Origin: Cymbidium sinense
Taxonomy: Eukaryota > Streptophyta > Magnoliopsida > Asparagales > Orchidaceae
Assembly (NCBI GenBank): GCA_021442155.1
Contig: CM038217.1
Location: forward strand, 149,613,834 to 149,677,833
DNA: 64,000 nucleotides
Direction: 5' to 3'
Positions 61,281 through 64,000 of the stretch are shown here, piece by piece; within the stretch, counting starts at the first letter, position 1, and every line of letters begins with the position of its first letter. The position numbers and the translations under genes are program-made. The notes under the pieces were generated by a model. That model was not told where the DNA came from, did not search any database, and saw nothing but the letters and a program-made list of their open reading frames with translations.

Positions 61281-61323
<43 letters not shown>

Positions 61324-61440
61324 ATGGTGCTCATGTGCGAACAGGAGGAGATGCTTATTTACTTGTGGGTTATGAGGGTGCTGCTCTGGATGATTCACCA
61401 ATGAGAGATTAAGAGGAGACCGGTCATGAGAGCTGCTCAT
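61191..61440 (-). promoter_or_regulatory. probable 5' region of the GON4-like pseudogene
   Basis: Lies directly upstream of the N-terminal coding segment and holds the CT-rich microsatellite (coding strand). CT repeats are common in plant 5' UTRs. The minus ORF 61,440-61,204 is open but Ser-Leu repetitive and probably untranslated. No TATA box can be chosen with confidence. Confidence 0.35.
61282..61321 (+). repeat. (AG)20 microsatellite
   Basis: Forty bases of uninterrupted AG. It is the only perfect microsatellite of this length in the window, and its lack of interruptions suggests that it is recent or still unstable. Confidence 0.95.
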
Positions 61441-62150
61441 TTTTTAGAAGAGATGAAGAAGGTTCAGTCTTAGAGATGAGAAGGGAATGAGGGGTAGAAT
61501 AATTTGGAAAAGAGCTGCTCACATGTGATATGGAATGGAGAATGGGAAAATCAGATGCTCTTTTTTTTAATAAGTGAATAAAATATGAGCTAGCAGCCAC
61601 CATTAAATGAGCATGGCATGGGTTTCCATGAAGAAGTTATGGGAAGAGGATTTTGGGCGGCTGCAATAAGATGAGTTAGATATTTTATAAAATGCAAGTG
61701 AGGTCTATTGTGTATGAAAATAGGCTGAAATTGAGTTTAACAAGAGTCAAGTGACTTTGGATTTATTTGGAGGATTAAATGTGTATATACTCTTGAAATG
61801 CTAGTCGACTTTAATGATTTTTTTTTGTGATGAGCTAAGAAAATATGGATATCGATTCTGAATGATTTTGACATTTTAGATATAACGACTTAGTCTGTTT
61901 CATGATTGGAGGTCATTTTGTGTGATTTCAGTGTTGAACTAGGGTCACTTTCAGTTTGAAAACACGCATTATCGCTTCCAATCGCTCAACATTTGCATAA
62001 ACTCATCCAAATAGAATGAGAATAGTCTCAATTGATAAGTATCGACATTTTGATGCTAACTAGGCCATTTATTGAGTGAGGAGAGCATCAGCAACTAGGC
62101 CATTTATTGACTTATTGAGTTTGACCTTTAGAACCCATCCCTATCCTTGA
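61441..62150. other. non-coding stretch, nothing clear
   Basis: No domain. The 18-base segment AACTAGGCCATTTATTGA occurs twice at about 62,058 and 62,094 with a GAGCATCAG spacer. Confidence 0.4.
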
Positions 62151-62399
62151 CTTGAAGATGTAAAGGTTGATTTTTTTCCAACTTAGTTGATTGAAGCTTC
62201 AGAAATTGAGAGTTTTTTTGACTTGATCTTTGACATTTGACGAATCTTGGAGAGAAACTTTTGATATTTAGGGATGTTTTTTTAGCATCAAAGTGGATTT
62301 TTTTTTGTTCCTGGAAGAGCCCAACTTTAATAATAATATATTTAGGGATTTCAGCATAAAGCTCGATGTTAACCTAAACATATGTAAAAAGTCCTCATG

Positions 62400-63060
62400 T
62401 CTTTAGTCTTATGCTTTGTGCTTTCAGACTTGTTGAAGACTTCCTCTTGAGAGTTTAAAATTTATATTTTTCTCCTATCCTGGCTTTATGCCTTGGTGGA
62501 CTTAATGGAGTTGATGGTTTGTTGTAGAGATGAGAGCATCTTTGGTCCTATGCTTTGTGTTGGACTTGTTGAAGATTCAATCTCAAAATTTGAAATTTAT
62601 ATTTTCCTCATGTCTTGACTTCGTGCCTCAATGGACTTGTTGGCGTTGATGACTTGTTGTTGAGATGAGAACATCTTCGGTCTTATGCTTTGTGCTTTGA
62701 CAAACTTATTGAAGACTCCATCTCGAAGATTTGTATGTTGTATTTTCTTCTATCTAGCTTCGTGCCTTGATAGACATGACAGAGGAAAATCCTGGATTAT
62801 TTTGAAGACTTATCAGGTGATATGGAATTACCTTCTACCCCAACTTTCTACTTTCGTGAACTTATACAAGGATGTCTGTCGATGACCTAACCCTCAGAGC
62901 TCATGTTGGGTTAATGGCAAAGAGTCATCAGTCCTATGCTTTACATGTAAATGACATATTGATGACTTGACTCCCTTAGTTCAGCCTTTGGCTTTGTATG
63001 AAGAATGGGATGACATCTTCGGTCTTTTGCTTTCTGCTTAGTTGGACTTACTAAAGAAGA
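62400..63060 (+). repeat. degenerate tandem repeat, about 137 bp
   Basis: TCTTATGCTTTGTG occurs at 62,407, as TCCTATGCTTTGTG at 62,546, and again at 62,681 (spacing 139 and 135 bp). Each is followed by ACTTGTTGAAGA, TTTGAAATTTATATTTTC and TTCGTGCCT boxes. Weaker copies lie near 62,932 and 63,023. The ORFs at 62,685-62,885 and 62,941-63,231 are readings of this repeat. Confidence 0.7.
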
Positions 63061-63299
63061 ATTTTCTTTGATCTTTGCTTTCTGCTTAACATACTTCTTG
63101 AAGGAATTGAGATTCCACATTTTACATTGATGCCAAACTTGGCTTAATGTCCTTTTGGGTGAGGATTTTTTTTGTTGAATTTTGAAAAATGCCCTTATGA
63201 CTATTAAGGATGATCTCCCAGTCTCGGTCACTTAAACTCACCAAGTTGGAAGGATTTGAAAATTTGGATGCTCATGTCTTTGAACTAACGAAGTAAGAG

Positions 63300-63570
63300 G
63301 ATCCTTTACTATGGCCTTTGTAGCGTACTGAGTAAATGGACCTATCAGCGACTCGATCGTATTTGGGCGTGTTGAGTCCGGTCTTATGCACCCACTTGAG
63401 TCTTGGACTTAAGCAATTGATGGATGATTTTATCATCGAGCTAACAAGATGGGGGATCTCTTACTATGGCCTTTATGGCGTGTTGAGTAAGCAGATCTGC
63501 CAACGACTTGGCCATATTCAAGCATGTCATGTCCGATCTTATGCTCCCACTTGAGCCTAAGATTTCATGT
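63300..63570 (+). repeat. direct duplication, period 155 bp
   Basis: ACTATGGCCTTTGTAGCG at 63,308 and ACTATGGCCTTTATGGCG at 63,463. Both are followed by a GACTYGRYC box, TTGAGTCCGGTCTTATGC / CATGTCCGATCTTATGC and CCCACTTGAG. Related in style to the 62,400 repeats. Confidence 0.7.
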
Positions 63571-63679
63571 ATGAAGGGAAGATGTGTTTCCAACTTGATT
63601 TGTTGAAGTTTGTAGGCTTAAAAATTTCTCTTTTTGGTCAATATGACTTTGAAGCATGTGAATTTCAATATAAAATTTG

Positions 63680-64000
63680 AACATGTATATGAGGATCTCG
63701 CCCTTAGGCACGATGTCAACCCAAATACAAAAAGAGGCCCCCTGTGTTACATGAGAAAGCCTAACATTTTGCAATAAAATTTTTTAAAAAATGCCCCCTG
63801 TCTAACAAGGGGATCTTTGCAATATTTCACAAGTATGATGACATCAAAATTATTTTTCATTTTCACACTTATAATGGTCATATGAGACTTACATTGATCA
63901 TTATAACCATTCATTTGTGGATTTTGGCCTTATGCGTGATGTCGACCTAAAAATATAAAAAATGCCCCCTATATAATAGGGAGATTTTTATTTTATCTTG
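63680..64000 (+). repeat. GGCCCCCTGT-type dispersed units
   Basis: AAAGAGGCCCCCTGT near 63,731, AAAATGCCCCCTGTCTAACA near 63,789 and AAAATGCCCCCTATATAATA near 63,960. The first and third are preceded by a GC(A/G)(C/T)GATGTC(A/G)ACC(C/T)AAA box. It continues past the window edge; probably part of an unrelated element. Confidence 0.5.

Noticed and set aside
1..64000. tRNA, rRNA or organellar insertion
   Set aside because: No cloverleaf or conserved rRNA segment was recognised by eye; the only tRNA-related sequences are the two primer-binding sites. A tRNAscan run would settle this.

Overview
The window reads as nuclear DNA of a seed plant with a large, repeat-rich genome. It is AT-rich, has no intact long ORF and no rRNA, tRNA or CRISPR structure, and about 92% of it belongs to one family of giant Ty3/gypsy LTR retrotransposons. 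The family has the marks of the plant Tat/Ogre lineage: very long LTRs (about 7.4-8.3 kb, TG...CA type), a primer-binding site resembling GGCGACTC(C/T)..CT(A/G)GGGAT just after the LTR (the Ogre-type tRNA-Arg site), a gag-PR-RT-RH-aRH-INT order with a second (archaeal-type) RNase H, and a 3' untranslated region full of degenerate tandem repeats. The species cannot be fixed from the sequence.

Layout, as nested insertions. Element E (+ strand, oldest) has a 5' LTR remnant at 34,542-34,760, PBS, leader, gag and PR remnants to 49,324, and a 3' UTR remnant to about 50,180; its RT-to-INT part is missing. Element A (- strand) sits in the 5' LTR of E: 5' LTR 34,541-26,258, PBS, leader 26,230-24,030, pre-gag and gag 24,030-22,190, PR 21,560-20,700, RT/RH/aRH/INT 19,460-17,366, then INT again 4,029-3,010, 3' UTR 3,000-471, polypurine tract, and the first 452 bp of its 3' LTR at the window edge. 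Element B (+ strand, LTR only) splits the INT of A: 4,030-17,365, with a CTTTG/CTTTC target-site duplication. An inverted LTR, C (- strand, 9,011-16,104), lies inside B. Solo LTR D (40,293-48,390) splits the gag-PR of E. Solo LTR F (51,688-59,087, duplication TGCTA/TGCTT) lies in sequence to the right of E. Inferred order: E before A before B before C; E before D.

The right end (59,088-64,000) is different: a duplicated block of about 240 bp period, a broken - strand pseudogene resembling plant GON4-like SANT/Myb proteins (59,800-61,190), a 40-bp AG microsatellite in its probable 5' region, and a field of degenerate repeats of unknown origin.

Nothing here looks like a working gene: every coding remnant has stops or frameshifts. 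The most unusual signal is in the leader between PBS and gag. Both A and E carry long arrays of 40-bp hairpin units (about 20-24 each) whose stem arms change together while the loop stays constant, which suggests selection or homogenisation for an RNA or DNA structure. A second striking signal is the density of TTGACC/GGTCAA (W-box-like) motifs in a 1-kb block of every LTR.
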